Source: Diadema setosum
Taxonomy: Eukaryota; Echinodermata; Echinoidea; Diadematoida; Diadematidae
NCBI GenBank assembly: GCA_033980235.1
Contig: CM067077.1
Coordinates: 3,213,972-3,277,971, forward strand
Reading direction: 5' to 3'
DNA: 64,000 nucleotides
The position numbers and the translations under genes were made by a program. This document shows positions 46,341 through 59,999 of the stretch, piece by piece (position 1 is the stretch's first letter; the number at the start of each line of letters is the position of its first letter). A model generated the notes under the pieces. It was not told the origin of the DNA. It made no database searches and was given only the letters and a program-made list of their open reading frames with translations.

Positions 46341-48364
46341 TATTTATTTATTTTTTTTTTATTTATTGCAATTCTTTATCCAGAGTAGCCTGATCAGCAT
46401 GAGATATATAAACAGGATAAACTATTACATTTCAAAACAGTATACAGTAATCACACACATCAAGTATATAAATAAAATAATATCATACAATCATACAGAT
46501 TTAAAATAGACTAACTGCCGGTCTTCCTCAGGGCTCTGTTTTCGTAAAAATCCATGAAACATGAACAACAACATCCACAACGGTAACAACACCAACAATA
46601 AGAAAACAATTTGTTTAAAAATAGATAATTGTGGCAGATCAGCACGGGACACGTACATGTAATACAGTCAAATATAAAAATGAAGTGAACGCACATGTAC
46701 AAACACCTGGAAACATGATAAGACAAAATAACATCTAGTAAAAGGAAAGGAAATGATTCAGTATTTCCTATTTAATAGGCGGCTGCAACTCATCCCGCTG
46801 TTCTACCGCGAGGTAATGTGTGTTATAAACAGGGGTCCCATTGATTATCAGTACAAGGTTTTTAATTGCCCTCAACACACTTTACAATCAGTTCATTCAA
46901 TCATGCAACATCTGCTCCTCACAGGGATAAAATATTTGCTTCCTTTCAATATTGTGGCCGAAGCGCATGTACGTTATAAAAAAGATGGGAGAGGAGAGGT
47001 AATGAGATGCTCCGAGAATGGGTGCTCAACAATTGATCGGGGACAGGGATTAAGCACCTCTTCTATGTGTGTTTAAGGTGGTATTTAAATGATGCTATGC
47101 TATTTGTGAAGCGGGCAGGTTCGGGGAGTCTGTTCCAATTTTCTGAGCCTGCATAAACAAAAGATTTTTGATAAAAGGCTGTACGACATTTCGGGATTCT
47201 TAAAAGGAGTTTATCTGTACTACGGGTTACTCTTGACGACACATCGTCGACAAATGAGAATTTCTCATACAGTATAGCAGGAGATAGTTTATATACACAT
47301 TTGTACATCAAACAGCAGGAGGACCTATGAAAAATCTGATGTAACTGGGGCCAATTCAGTTTTCTGAAGACCTCCTCAGAGCGGGTTTCCCATGAACAAT
47401 TCGCTATCATGTATGCTGCTCTCTTATGCAGCCTGTTTAAAATATCATAGTTAGATTCTGATCTGCCAGACCATACATTGCAGCAATATAATATGTGGGG
47501 TATTATGTAACCCCAGTATAATTTCATCAATTGAGAATCATTAAGGCAGTGTTTCATTCTCCCGATAAGCCCTAATTTTTGTTTCATTGTTGCTGCTACA
47601 AAGTCAATATGTTTCTTAAAATCTAAATAATGATCAATTATTACACCAAGACATTTTACTTCATTCAGGCATTCCAATACATGCCCATTCATATCAATTG
47701 ATAGATATTGATCAGGGATAGAGTTCAATCTTTATCTTGACCCAAGTAACATTACTTTCGTTTTCTTTAAATTCAAAATTAGCCTGTTTCTTCTTATCCA
47801 TACTTGGGTTTCATTTAATGCCTGGGTGAGTTTACTCTCTACTTCTTCTTTAGATTTTCCTGGTACTGACACGGTTGTGTCATCGGCATACATGTAAATT
47901 GAAGCACTTGTGACATAATGTGGAAGGTCATTTATAAATAATGAAAACAAAGTGGGGGCTAGAATGGAGCCCCGTGGGACACCTACGTTAGCTTCCTTTG
48001 TTGAGGATATTCCTTTACCAACTGAAACAAACTGTTTGCGGTTTCTTAGATACGATGCAAACCATTTCACACTGTGTGCAGTACAACCGCATGTTTCAAG
48101 TTTAGCTAACAAAATAGAGTGATCTACGGTGTCAAATGCACGGCGTAAATCAATGAAAGCAATTCCGTTTATATTCCCTTGGTCTACGTGGCGGGACCAT
48201 TCGTCGACCATACAAAGTAAAGCAATCTCACAGGAGTGGTTTGGACGAAATCCAAACTGATTTGGTGATAATATATCATTTGCTATCAAATATCTAAGGA
48301 AGTTCGAAGCAACAGCTTTTTCAATAATTTTTGTGAGCACGGAAAGAATTGCTATCGGTCTATG
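46341..48364 (-). mobile_element. 5'-truncated non-LTR retrotransposon (CR1/L2-like)
   Basis: Reverse-transcriptase similarity begins abruptly at about 48364 (HRPIAILSVLTKIIEKAV) and the coding part ends at 47063. A probable 3' UTR follows, with an A-rich tail at 46341-46372 on the minus strand. The 5' half of ORF2 and the endonuclease are missing, a usual outcome of incomplete target-primed reverse transcription. Part of the stretch 46510-47050 may be unrelated flanking DNA. Confidence 0.75.
47063..48364 (-). pseudogene. LINE reverse transcriptase fragment with in-frame stop
   Basis: Copies RNA into DNA at the target site in intact elements. Visible reverse transcriptase blocks, in order, are RPIAILSVLTKIIEKA, QFGFRPNHS, AFIDLRRAFDTVDHSILL, SYLRNRKQFVSV, GVPRGSILAPTLFSLFINDL (Arg where GVPQGS is usual), MYADDT with the catalytic aspartates, and LNLKKTKVM. 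A TAA at 47734-47732 interrupts the frame after LLGSR. The frame then continues with the thumb/C-terminal part, including CLGVIID, YWGYIIPHILYCCNVW, RLHKRAA and NWNRLPE. The element is inactive. The SYL-x-R-x-Q-x-V and C-terminal patterns suggest the CR1/L2 group. Confidence 0.9.
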
Positions 48365-49020
48365 GGATAGGATGGAATATGAAGTGAGATAACAAGCTAT
48401 GGAATAAATAAAATGAAAATTGGAATGGACGCGATTGAGCCTAACAATTCTGAAACATATTTCAAGATTACAAAATATGTATTGATGGAAGATGCATCTC
48501 AAGAAGACACATATAGCACCTGGAACATTTTTGACGATTATATAATAATGAAATGATGGAGGATATACCATAAAGTAAACAACATATAACACAGTGTAAC
48601 CAACCAGCGGAAATAAACTTCATGTTTCTTTGTGTAATTGACTCAGTACAGTGTACTTGATTGGCAGATGGGCATGATGGGTGTGTTTTTTTTTTTCATT
48701 TCTATTTTTTTTTTATTTGTGGTGAGGCTAACTGTTAGTTCGTATGGTTTCAGCTTTCGGCCCGAATCCCTCAACAGGGTCTGACACTAAAAATACAATG
48801 TCTTGTGACAGTGATATTTTCAGTAACGTCTATGCAACAAGTATACCATTCATAGTGTATACAATAATAAAAAAAAAGATAAAGAACACACGCATTCGGA
48901 TAGTGTAATGTATAGAAAGTCATACTTGCATGTTGTGATGACCTGCATTGGACTAGGCTATTGGCCATCCGTGACGTGTGGTTAAACTGATCAGTGTCTG
49001 CTTTGTGCTGTGTTATGTCG
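48365..49020. other. Spacer, no gene recognised
   Basis: AT-rich DNA with T-runs near 48685-48715. Nothing further is supported. Confidence 0.4.
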
Positions 49021-49022
49021 GA

Positions 49023-49107
49023 GGGAGAGAGAGAGAGAGTGTGTGTGTGTGTGTGTGTGTTTGTGTGTGTTATATACAGCATATATATATATATATATAT
49101 ATATATA
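49023..49107. repeat. (GA)n(GT)n and (TA)n microsatellites
   Basis: GAGAGA then GTGTGT at 49023-49070, and TATATA at 49080-49107. Confidence 0.95.
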
Positions 49108-49162
49108 CACTTGGTGATTCTATCCTATGAAGAGTGCTCGATATCCTCAAAGGAAGAGCTCT

Positions 49163-49238
49163 AGACAGAAGTATTGGAACAAGTTCACTCGGTTGAACCT
49201 ACTGTCAACCGAGTGAACTTGTTCCAATACTTCTGTCT
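49163..49238. repeat. Perfect 34-bp inverted repeat, 8-nt loop
   Basis: 49163-49196 (AGACAGAAGTATTGGAACAA...) is exactly the reverse complement of 49205-49238. The loop is ACCTACTG. (TA)n tracts lie on both sides (49080-49107 and 49244-49289). Confidence 0.95.
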
Positions 49239-49240
49239 GT

Positions 49241-49243
<3 letters not shown>

Positions 49244-49289
<46 letters not shown>
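49244..49289. repeat. (TA)n microsatellite
   Basis: About 46 bp of TA repeat immediately after the hairpin. Confidence 0.95.
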
Positions 49290-49293
<4 letters not shown>

Positions 49294-49299
49294 TTGCCT

Positions 49300-49500
49300 A
49301 AATGGACCTATACATATATCAATATAGGGACCTATAACAAGATCAGCGTTTTAGTAGGTCCGTCACATTTCATGTTTGTAAAATTGTCTTCTCTTATATT
49401 CTTTGTAATTACGACGCTATGTCTCGTCTTATGTTCAGTCGATTGTATCATGTTATTTGAGTTTGAGATGTGGAACAATAAAATTAAATCAATCAAAGGT
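49300..49500 (+). mobile_element. Possible LINE 3'-end fragment
   Basis: It ends GAACAATAAAATTAAATCAA TCAAA, similar in style to the 3' ends of CR1/L2-like elements. No coding part remains, and this is inferred only from the tail. Confidence 0.3.
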
Positions 49501-51519
49501 CAGCAAATAAAAAAAAAATACATGTACCCGCTGAATCTAAACTTACGTCTATATGAGGATTGTATTATATATTTGACATTACCACTGAACAATGCAAAAG
49601 ACACACTCGAAATAATAACACACATAGGGAAACATAAAATGTGGATATGCATATCATGTGATTTAACACATTTGTTTATTTTGTATTTCCACTAAGCTAA
49701 TAATCATTATCAATCACTAATCATTCATGACATTAAAGTGAAAGAAATGATAACGTATTGAAATGTCAAAAGCACAATTAAGATATACATGTACGTGTAA
49801 AGGAAAAATTACTTACACATGTTCTGTAAAGAATGCAAGGGGCTGTTTCTTAATTTATCCAAACGGAAATGGATACACACATGCACACGCGGTTTTATTT
49901 GCCACTTAAACTTACATCAAAGAAGTAAAACCAGGAGAGCAAGAACTTAATTTGATAAATACGGTGACCGCATACTGTAGCATTAACAACAATTATGAAG
50001 AGTTACAACTTACAAGATTCCTTTTTTTCCAAATAGATGGATAGTATTACACACTGCATGATATTTCCAGATAAAGTACATGACTATGTACATGTATTAT
50101 ATGCGCTGTAATCAATCATACCGAGAATATAGAGATTGCTGATTCAAATTAAAGATCTTTGATCAGCATTCAGTAATGTACTCTGACAAGTGTGAGTCTT
50201 ACTTTCAAATAACACTTGAGCATAGCTGTTTTAACTAGTGAGTTTTCAGTGATTATATGAATAGCTATGCACAATACCATAAACACAGTAAATAGACTGG
50301 TAGACTGATTATGTATACAGAAGTCAAAGACAAAACAAGAACACACTGGCGGCATTCTTGGTTTACAAAATGTAGAAAAAATAATTAAACAATATTAAAA
50401 AAAAAACTGAATCTGTTAAATCAAAACCAGTTGACCACAACATAACTATGTGCAAAAGATGTATTACTACATGCTACTACGGTATACTCTATTGGATAAT
50501 GGGATTATACAGTTTCAATTTTCCCCAACATACGATCAAAGTGAAATGCACTCAATAATGTAATCTACACAAATAATATGCGCGATATATCAGGAAACTA
50601 TTCTCCTGTTACAATGTACAATGGTTACAGTATGACGACAAAAAAGACCATGTGATACTCAGTACAGTAACCTATATTCGCATAGGAGGGAAATTCGTAA
50701 AATGCTATTCCAGTTTGTTAACGTATATGTTGATAAACAGTCATGACTACGTTTGATTGAAATTCCTTACACGGGATCAAGTCCGTCATTGGAAGGCATC
50801 CTGTGTGTTTCTATCCATGGCATAATAAGGCACTTCATAGTCACGTCTTTGTCAAGCTATAAAAACACGTTCCTGTCCCTCCATCAGATATCGAATTTGC
50901 ATTGATTGTATCACAGTGGCTACCATATAAAAATTGGTGAACAAACCACAGTGTATACTGCACATTAGTTGAATGTTAGCATCGTTCCCTCGTGGTGTCA
51001 TCCTATATCGTAGAGGGAATTAGCTGGAGCACTCATGTTTAGATAATGAGCTTGGAGATTTCGTATATGTATTGGGGGAAATGTATTGAATTGCACTATC
51101 TACTTTTAATTCAGTCATTTCACTGTTCCCTAGTAAAATAATTGTTCTATATGACTATAATGGCACAAAAATCCGATTATTATGCATTTAATGATAAAAT
51201 ACGTTTGTATACGAATGATCATACAATGGTTATTTTACATGCTATCAGCACAAAGCTATAACACACAGAATAGAAATCTATAATGCACTATACTACAAAC
51301 GTGTAAAATATATTCAATCAAGTACAACAACATACAAAAATTATGTTTCATAATTGTTTTCGGCTGAGATATTATTGACGTTTGATGCCATTCATCAACA
51401 TTGTTTTTATTTACAATTTGGAATCATGCAAAAATACACTACAATAAGCCTCACGTGATGGTAGAAATTAGGCTATGTGTTTACATTGGTTACATTGCTT
51501 AAAATCTGATTAAATAATG
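49501..51519. other. Gene-poor AT-rich spacer
   Basis: No gene, splice-bounded frame or repeat could be supported. Confidence 0.45.
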
Positions 51520-54500
51520 TTTCACCCTTATGAGGATTTTCACAAACCATTTTGACTCACAACAAGCAATTCACCAAATCAAAATTCGTTTACATTCTTC
51601 ATTCTTTAATATACCTCGTTAACAACACACGGAGAGATATTTTCAGCATGATGTACAACAGCGCTAAAACATCAAAATTAGTCACATCATATATCAAATC
51701 TAAGTCACATCATATTTATATAATGCAATTACAACATAGTCCTCACCTAAACAAGAAGGAAATAACAGCATTAATCATTATTTCACAAGCACACTTCTGT
51801 TTAAATTTCTAGTAAGAAAGTAATCAAGTGCAACGTTTCCATTCCTTCCTACAAATATAATTCTCTTCTCTAAAAAAGTTCATGTTAACGATTTCAAAAG
51901 TACAATGCATCATCTCTGATATTCTATCACACCCTGAAATATGAAATCTACACATACACCATGCAAATAAAACTATTTTATTGAATATGAACAAGAGAGC
52001 ATTGCTAGCTATGGTTTTTTTTACCAAATGAAGTCCGCATCAATCAGTCCTAATTCACAGACAATTCACATTTGCATTACGTCTTTCCTTTGTCCTCCCA
52101 TTCGGCGGACTTCTGTATTCAAACTCATATCGCTAAATGACCACAAATAGAAATGTGTTGACCGCCTAACGATGCATTATGTATCACAAGCTAGTAAATT
52201 AGACAAAGAAAACATATTCATTCCATGTTACAATGGTGTTACGATTAGCTGCACTTTTACGAGTTGCTCTGTTGTCATATTCTTCATATTCATCATGTTA
52301 TACATTTTCTCTCACCACATTCCCCCTTGCTGTCTGAAGAGAGAGGAAGTCATACAAATTCGATAACAAATTACGTTTAAAACCTTAACAGAAAATTGTT
52401 CTATTTACACATTTTGATATAAAAATTACAAAATGTTTCCACTATACATGTATATGAGTATAGCGAATAGACAATAAGAAGGTAATTACAACTTGGGAAA
52501 AGACCGCATTCCACCTTTCACTTCAATTTCAACTGATATATAGTCATTGCAGATTGATATCAGTTACTGAAATCTATTGTTTTCACTTTTGAATCATACA
52601 AAATACATTATATCAACATCATGAAAGTGGAAAACATATTCAAATAACCCTAGGCATAATCATGCTTACATTGTGTAGAAGAATGTGAAATTCTATGGGC
52701 TATAATTTCTCAGTGTTTGCTTATCAGCTTAGTGAGTCAGAACTTTAACCAATAATTGCTTACCCTTCTGACGATTTTCACAAAACACTTTAAATCATAA
52801 CAAGTAATTTACCAAATCAAAATTCATTAATTTTTTTTTTTGATATACCTCTTAAACCTAGCAGACACACGGAGAGATATTTTCAGCATGATGTCCGATT
52901 GTTCTATAACATCAAACTACTCGTAACTTCACATTTACATAATATACAACACAGTCCTCGCCTGTACAATAAGGAAATGACGGCATTAATCATTATTTCC
53001 ATAACACATTCTGCTTAAATTTCTAGCAAGACTGTAATAAAGTGCAACGTTTCCATTCTATCCTTCAAATACAATTATCTTCTCTTGCTAAAAGCTCATG
53101 GTGACGATTTGACGAGTACAATGCATCATCTCTTATATTCTATCACACCCTGAAATGTGAAATCTACACATACACCATGCAAATAAAACTATTTTATTGA
53201 ATATGAACAAGAGAGCATTGCTAGTTATGGTTTTTTACCAAATGAAGTCCGCATCAATCAGTCCTAATTCACAGACAATTCACATTTGCATTACGTCTTT
53301 CCTTTGTCCTCCCATTCGGCGGACTTCTGTATTCAAACTCATATCGCTAAATGACCACAAATAGAAATGTGTTGACCGCCTAACGATGCATTATGTATCA
53401 CAAGCTAGTAAATTAGACAAAGAAAACATATTCATTCCATGTTACAATGGTGTTACGATTAGCTGCACTTTTACGAGTTGCTCTGTTGTCATATTCTTCA
53501 TATTCATCATGTTATACATTTTCTCTCACCACATTCCCCCTTGCTGTCTGAAGAGAGAGGAAGTCATACAAATTCGATAACAAATTACGTTTAAAACCTT
53601 AACAGAAAATTGTTCTATTTACACATTTTGATATAAAAATTACAAAATGTTTCCACTATACATGTATATGAGTATAGCGAATAGACAATAAGAAGGTAAT
53701 TACAACTTGGGAAAAGACCGCATTCCACCTTTCACTTCAATTTCAGCTGATATATAGTCATTGCAGATTGATATCAGTTACTGAAATCTATTGTTTTCAC
53801 TTTTGAATCATACAAAATACATTATATCAACATCATGAAAGTGGAAAACATATTCAAATAACCCTAGGCATAATCATGCTTACATTGTGTAGAAGAATGT
53901 GAAATTCTATGGGCTATAATTTCTCAGTGTTTGCTTATCAGCTTAGTGAGTCAGAACTTTAACCAATAATTGCTTACCCTTCTGACGATTTTCACAAAAC
54001 ACTTTAAATCATAACAAGTAATTTACCAAATCAAAATTCATTAATTTTTTTTTTGATATACCTCTTAAACCTAGCAGACACACGGAGAGATATTTTCAGC
54101 ATGATGTCCGATTGTTCTATAACATCAAACTACTCGTAACTTCACATTTACATAATATACAACACAGTCCTCGCCTGTACAATAAGGAAATGACGGCATT
54201 AATCATTATTTCCATAACACATTCTGCTTAAATTTCTAGCAAGACTGTAATAAAGTGCAACGTTTCCATTCTATCCTTCAAATACAATTATCTTCTCTTG
54301 CTAAAAGCTCATGGTGACGATTTGACGAGTACAATGCATCATCTCTTATATTCTATCACACCCTGAAATGTGAAATCTACACATACACCATGCAAATAAA
54401 ACTATTTTATTGAATATGAACAAGAGAGCATTGCTAGCTATGGTTTTTTACCAAATGAAGTCCGCATCAATCAGTCCTAATTCACAGAAAATTCACATTT

Positions 54501-56470
54501 GCATTACGTCTTTCCTTTGTCCTCCCATTCGGCGGACTTCTATATTCAAACTCATATCGCTAAATGACCACAAATAGAAATATGTTGACCACCTAACGAT
54601 GCATTATGTATCACAAGCTAGTAAATTAGACAAAGAAAACATATTCATTCCATGTTACAATGGTGTTACGATTAGCTGCACTTTTACGAGTTGCTCTGTT
54701 GACATATTCTTCATATTCATCATGTTATACATTTTCTCTCACCACATTCCCCCTTGCTGTCTGAAGAGAGAGGAAGTCATACAAATTCGATAACAAATTA
54801 CGTTTAAAACCTTAACAGAAAATTGTTCTATTTACACATTTTGATATAAAAATTACAAAATGTTTCCACTATACATGTATATGAGTATAGCGAATAGACA
54901 ATAAGAAGGTAATTACAACTTGTGAAAAGACCGCATTCCACCTTTCACTTCAATTTCAGCTGATATATAGTCATTGCAGATTGATATCAGTTACTGAAAT
55001 CTATTGTTTTCACTTTTGAATCATACAAAATACATTATATCAACATCATGAAAGTGGAAAACATATTCAAATAACCCTAGGCATAATCATGCTTACATTG
55101 TGCAGAAGAATGTGAAATTCTATGGGCTATAATTTCTCAGTGTTTGCTTATCAGCTTAGTGAGTCAGAACTTTAACTAATAATTGCTTACCCTTCTGACG
55201 ATTTTCACAAAACACTTTAAATCATAACAAGTAGTTTACCAAATCAAAATTCATTAATTTTTTTTTATATACCTCTTAAACCTAGCAGACACACGGAGAG
55301 ATATTTTCAGCATGATGTCCGATTGTTCTATAACATCAAATTACTCGTAACTTCACATTTACATAATATACAACACAGTCCTCGCCTGTACAATAAGGAA
55401 ATGACGGCATTAATCATTATTTCCATAACACATTCTGCTTAAATTTCTAGCAAGACTGTAATAAAGTGCAACGTTTCCATTCTATCCTTCAAATACAATT
55501 ATCTTCTCTTGCTAAAAGCTCATGGTGACGATTTGACGAGTACAATGCATCATCTCTTATATTCTATCACAGCCAGAAATATGAAATCTACGAAAAAAAA
55601 TATGAAAAAAGAGTGTTATTAAAAGTAAGCAAGAGGACATTACTAGCTCTGGGTTTTATCAAATGAATTCAGGATCAGTCTGTCCTAGAAGTCACAAACA
55701 CTTCACATTTACATTACGACTTTCCTGTGTCCTATTCGGCGGACTTCTAAATTCAGACTCATATCGCTACATGATGATGATGATGATGATGATGATCCAC
55801 AGCATTTGTATGGCGCCATATATCTGTCACAGAAACATTCAAAGGCGCAGACTGATCACAAATAAAAATGTGTATACCGCTAAATGATACATGTATGTAT
55901 CACAATCTGGAATTATACAAAGAAGAATAACTTAATACCATGTTACATTGGTGTTACGATCACCTCCACTTCAAGTTGGTATCATTGCCGCATACTTCAA
56001 TTTCTTGCATTTTCTATTACCACATTTCCCTTTTACTGTCGTTGAGAGAGAAAGTTATACAAATTATATTACAAATTACATTCACTCAAGCAATATTAAT
56101 CCAAATCTTTCACAGTAGATTAATATGCTATTTACATATTTTGATATAAACTTACAAAATACTTCCACTATATATTATGAGAACAACGCATAGACAATGA
56201 GAAGACAATAACAACTTCCGAAAAGAGCATGTTTCACTTCTCAGCCCAGTTTTTACTGATACATATTCATTGCAGATTAATATAAGTTATTGATATTTTT
56301 AGTTTTGAATCATACAAAATACATTATATCAACATCATGAAAATGGAAAACCTATTCACATTACCCTAGGCATATCATGCTTACATTGTGTAGAAGAATG
56401 TGAAATTCTATGGGCTATAATTTCTCAGTGTTTGCTTATCAGCTTTGTGAGTCAGAACTTTAACCAAAAT
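51520..56470. repeat. ~1.21-kb tandem repeat, four units
   Basis: Units begin near 51520, 52745, 53960 and 55180. A marker frame starts at 52172, 53386 and 54599, giving periods of 1214 and 1213 bp. From about 52020 to 55570 the units are nearly identical. The first half of unit 1 and the second half of unit 4 are clearly diverged. Each unit has AATTCATTAATTTTTTTTT (or similar), CGGAGAGATATTTTCAGCATG and ATTCGGCGGACTTCT. The repeated 64-codon frame has no recognisable domain and is probably not a gene. Confidence 0.9.
55770..55860. repeat. (ATG)n microsatellite plus GGCGC hairpin motif
   Basis: ATGATG repeats are followed directly by CACAGCATTTGTATGGCGCC and AAACATTCAAAGGCGC. The same arrangement, a trinucleotide tract followed by a GGCGC word pair, occurs at 60828-60900. 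Confidence 0.7.
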
Positions 56471-58005
56471 CTGTAGATCACAATTTACTAGTGTCATCCA
56501 CATCACCAGTTTGACTTTATAAAATACACTGTCTAGTGCAAAAACCTACATTTACTTGCATCAAAGGAGGAGATATTCTAAACATATTCAATGGTGTCTT
56601 TAACTTGACACATGTACAGTTGTAACTTTATAACATTATTTGCATAACAAAGAGAAATAGCAAAACATATACATGTACAAGTGACTTAAATAAACCATAT
56701 GAAATGATCTCCAATTCCATACATAATGCATTAGACACTCTGGATTGACAAAGCAGCAGAGATGTGAGAGAGTCATTATTAACACAGACAGTGAGATGAC
56801 GTGCAGTGTACCTCCAATGATCAAATGCAGCCACTTTCAGTATCCATCCATTCATCCAAATAACACACAGCACAGTAATAAGTGCATTGAAATAAACATT
56901 TCTGCAGAAGTAGAGATATAGGTATAATGAATGGTTGTTTATATATTGCGGCCATGATGCTTTTAGAAATTTACACCTATACTTGTGTAAACTTTAAGTA
57001 CCAGCATGAACGCGTACGTGTATGATTTGATTATATCCAGTCATAGTTGTTTAGTTTTTATTTAAAGAAGTACACAATCTTCAGACAAAAAATACACAAT
57101 ACCATTCTCCACAGAACAAAGCTAAGCTACAGAGTAAACTGAATGGTCGAAGTCTGAATGGTTGGAGTTTGCATTATATGCCAATAACAATATGTCACAT
57201 GACAGCACCTTTAAATGTCAAAAAAAAAACAAAAACAACAAAAAAAAAACCTAGCATATTCACAGAGTGAAAACTTATCAGATTACAATATAGTTTACAA
57301 CCTGGCATGTAGTATGTGCGTTGCAAGTATACGTGTATGATGTACAAGAGAATAATACAAAGTGTTCCATTTCAAACTTCCATCTACAACTCTGCATTCA
57401 GACATTAACATAACTCAACGTTAAAGTCTTTTGACAATGAAACATGCAGTATTCAGCAGTATCAACTCACCTAAACTGGGATACTGCTTTCAGAATGTTT
57501 CGTCCAAGCAGCATAATGTCAAATAGATTAAGATAGATAGAAGAATCATAGGTGATAGCCTCCTTTCAAACAATAAACGTTGTGATTGCAGTTGATCACA
57601 CTGAACACATGTATTTTTGATTTTTTTTTATAGTCTCCAACAGATTTGGAATATTAAAATCATCAAGTGCTTACGATATAGGAAAGAGTTAATGATACTG
57701 TCAAACCATTGCACAGTGCAGCTAAAAGTGATATAGATGTGTGGATTTACAATGATAAATTGGGCTTTTATTTTTCATTTCTTCATTTCAAAAGCTGTAC
57801 AAACCACCATAATGTGTGACTAAACAGAAAAGAAAATAATGAATAGAACGTTAAAAAAACCCCTGTACATTTGCATGTAACTGGAAATTGTGAGATTATC
57901 AAATTCTCAGTTGTCTCAAGAATGTCTGAAATCATTTTCTCCTGAAAACATATGACACTATTAACATACACGGCCAGCGCAACATTTTTCTCTTCTTTTT
58001 TTGTA
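56471..58005. other. Gene-poor AT-rich spacer
   Basis: No gene recognised. Poly-A tracts lie at 57220-57250. Confidence 0.45.
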
Positions 58006-58011
58006 AGTGTT

Positions 58012-58083
58012 TGCGTGTGTGTGTGTGTGGGGGGGGGGGGGGCAGTTTATCATTTCTGATGTCCCTTCCGGGTTTCATCAGCT

Positions 58084-58142
<59 letters not shown>

Positions 58143-58143
58143 C
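58012..58143. repeat. Complex simple-sequence tract
   Basis: GTGTGT then a G run, then CACACA flanked by A runs. Confidence 0.9.
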
Positions 58144-58999
58144 CTGTAGCACAACTTTCTATTCCCACTTCCTGGTTTCTTCATCTACCCGGTCCCCGGT
58201 TCTGCCGGCCCTGACACATTCCAAGTCACCATTATATTATTCATTCTCATGCTCAACACACATTATGAAACATGGACCATACTTTTACCTAGGAGAATGA
58301 AACAGTGACAAGAGTTCTGACAATTTACATAGGTCAGAGGTCTAATCTACTTCTGTGTTCAAAGAGAGCACAGCGGTGGCAATATCATGGAACCAAGTCA
58401 AACATCATTGCAGAAAAGCCGAACACAGAGTCTTGATTTGTCTTGGTTTGAATAATTCAACATCAAACCATCACATCCAACATATAACTTGTTTTGAGCA
58501 CATCTTTTTCTTTTCTTTGCTTTTTTTTACCGACATGAGACACATCGTCAACAAATGATTGACTGTAAACATATAAAACCACAATTGATAACAATCATAC
58601 TGGGCAATGAAAATTTACATAAAACAACTGATTACACACAATGATAGCACATGCATTACAAAGAATATCTTTACATCTTAGGATACGATAATACTCAAAA
58701 GCAATACAAGATTCTGGCCAACATCGGATGCAGGATTGTCACAAGGCGGTGTATTACCAATGTTCACTTAGAGCAGCTGTAGAATGTCTGTCCGGTACAG
58801 CAATGTCCGTGGCAAGATTCTGTCTACGTCGTTGATTTTCATCACCACCAAAACGGGAGGTCGAAATCTTTGTATTCTAGCAAAATGAAAATGATTAGAG
58901 GTGTTCCAACATAATTATTATAACAGTATACACATCTATAAAAACAACAAGAAACAAACAAACAAACAAACAAACTTAAAAGTCTGCATACAATTTGTA
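58144..58999. other. Spacer, no gene recognised
   Basis: No supported coding frame. An AAAC tandem lies at 58950-58975. Confidence 0.4.
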
Positions 59000-59001
59000 G
59001 C

Positions 59002-59172
59002 CAGTGGCGGATCCCAAGGGGCGCACCTGGCACGCTCCACCTCTGTGTTTGTTATCAAAACAATAGAAATAGAAAGAAAAAAAATGAAATGAAACCCGGA
59101 AGTAGCATCAGATAAAATTGTTTGCGCCCCCAACCCCCAACCCCATTACGTAATGCCTGGATCCGCCCCTGC
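59002..59172. mobile_element. Small element with CAGTGGCGGATCC ends
   Basis: It starts CAGTGGCGGATCCCAAGGGG and ends TGGATCCGCCCCTG in inverted orientation. CAG-N-GGCGGATCC ends recur in many hAT-like non-autonomous elements, so that class is likely but unproven. Confidence 0.6.
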
Positions 59173-59511
59173 ATAGCTGTCTTTCATCTCTGATTTCTTA
59201 CCGTGAATTATATCTGAGATTTGAGCACAATATTGTGTACAATTTCACACACAATCTCCATCTTGTCTAGCAATCTTATTAGCAGAGTTTGCATCGGGGT
59301 TAAAATCAGAGACTGATGAACCCAAAGAGCTGAATACTATTAAACGAACAATACAAAGAGATGCTAAATATGGTCTGCAGGGGGAAAGAATGAAGTCTTC
59401 TTTGAGAACCTATGATCTACTGAGGGCATTCAGGGATTTTTACAAATTGTCATTATGTGGATGCTTCATAGATCATACCTAAACCTGATGGTGAGCCCTG
59501 AATGATTTTTA

Positions 59512-59514
59512 GCG

Positions 59515-59548
<34 letters not shown>

Positions 59549-59549
59549 G
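59512..59549. repeat. (GC)n(AC)n microsatellite
   Basis: GCGCGCGC followed by ACACAC. Confidence 0.9.
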
Positions 59550-59998
59550 ACAAGGATTCGCTTGGTTACGTTAATATACAAAGCAAACACAGAAATATTC
59601 TACATTTGTTTTATATCCCACTTGCACCTGTATTTTTCTGATGCAGTACTGAATTACATGGTGATGATAGTTAGTCTGCGATATCAACATTAGATGCAAA
59701 GCACCTGAGTCATTGTATCCTGAAGTCTGACTTCTTAATCAATATTTATATTAATGCTGACACTTTTTACTCAGCAGTTACAGAAGACATTAAAAAATCA
59801 TTTGTATAAAGCTCTCTATGAATTTTTGTGACAACACTTTACAAAAAAAAAATAAATGAATAAAAAATCCTCAAATAGACCAAAGTTTTAGTTGGCACAT
59901 GTCATGACTAAAACACTTTGTGCTTTTTTTTTTTTTTTACTGTATGAACGAGTAAACACCATGCACACACACAAACATGTAATTGAGTATCTGCATAT
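59550..59998. other. Spacer, no gene recognised
   Basis: AT-rich with A and T runs. Nothing further is supported. Confidence 0.4.
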
Positions 59999-59999
59999 A

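Noticed and set aside
52172..54793. Three identical 64-codon frames as a tandem gene family
   Set aside because: They are identical because the 1.21-kb unit is tandemly repeated. There is no domain, codon signal or splice support.
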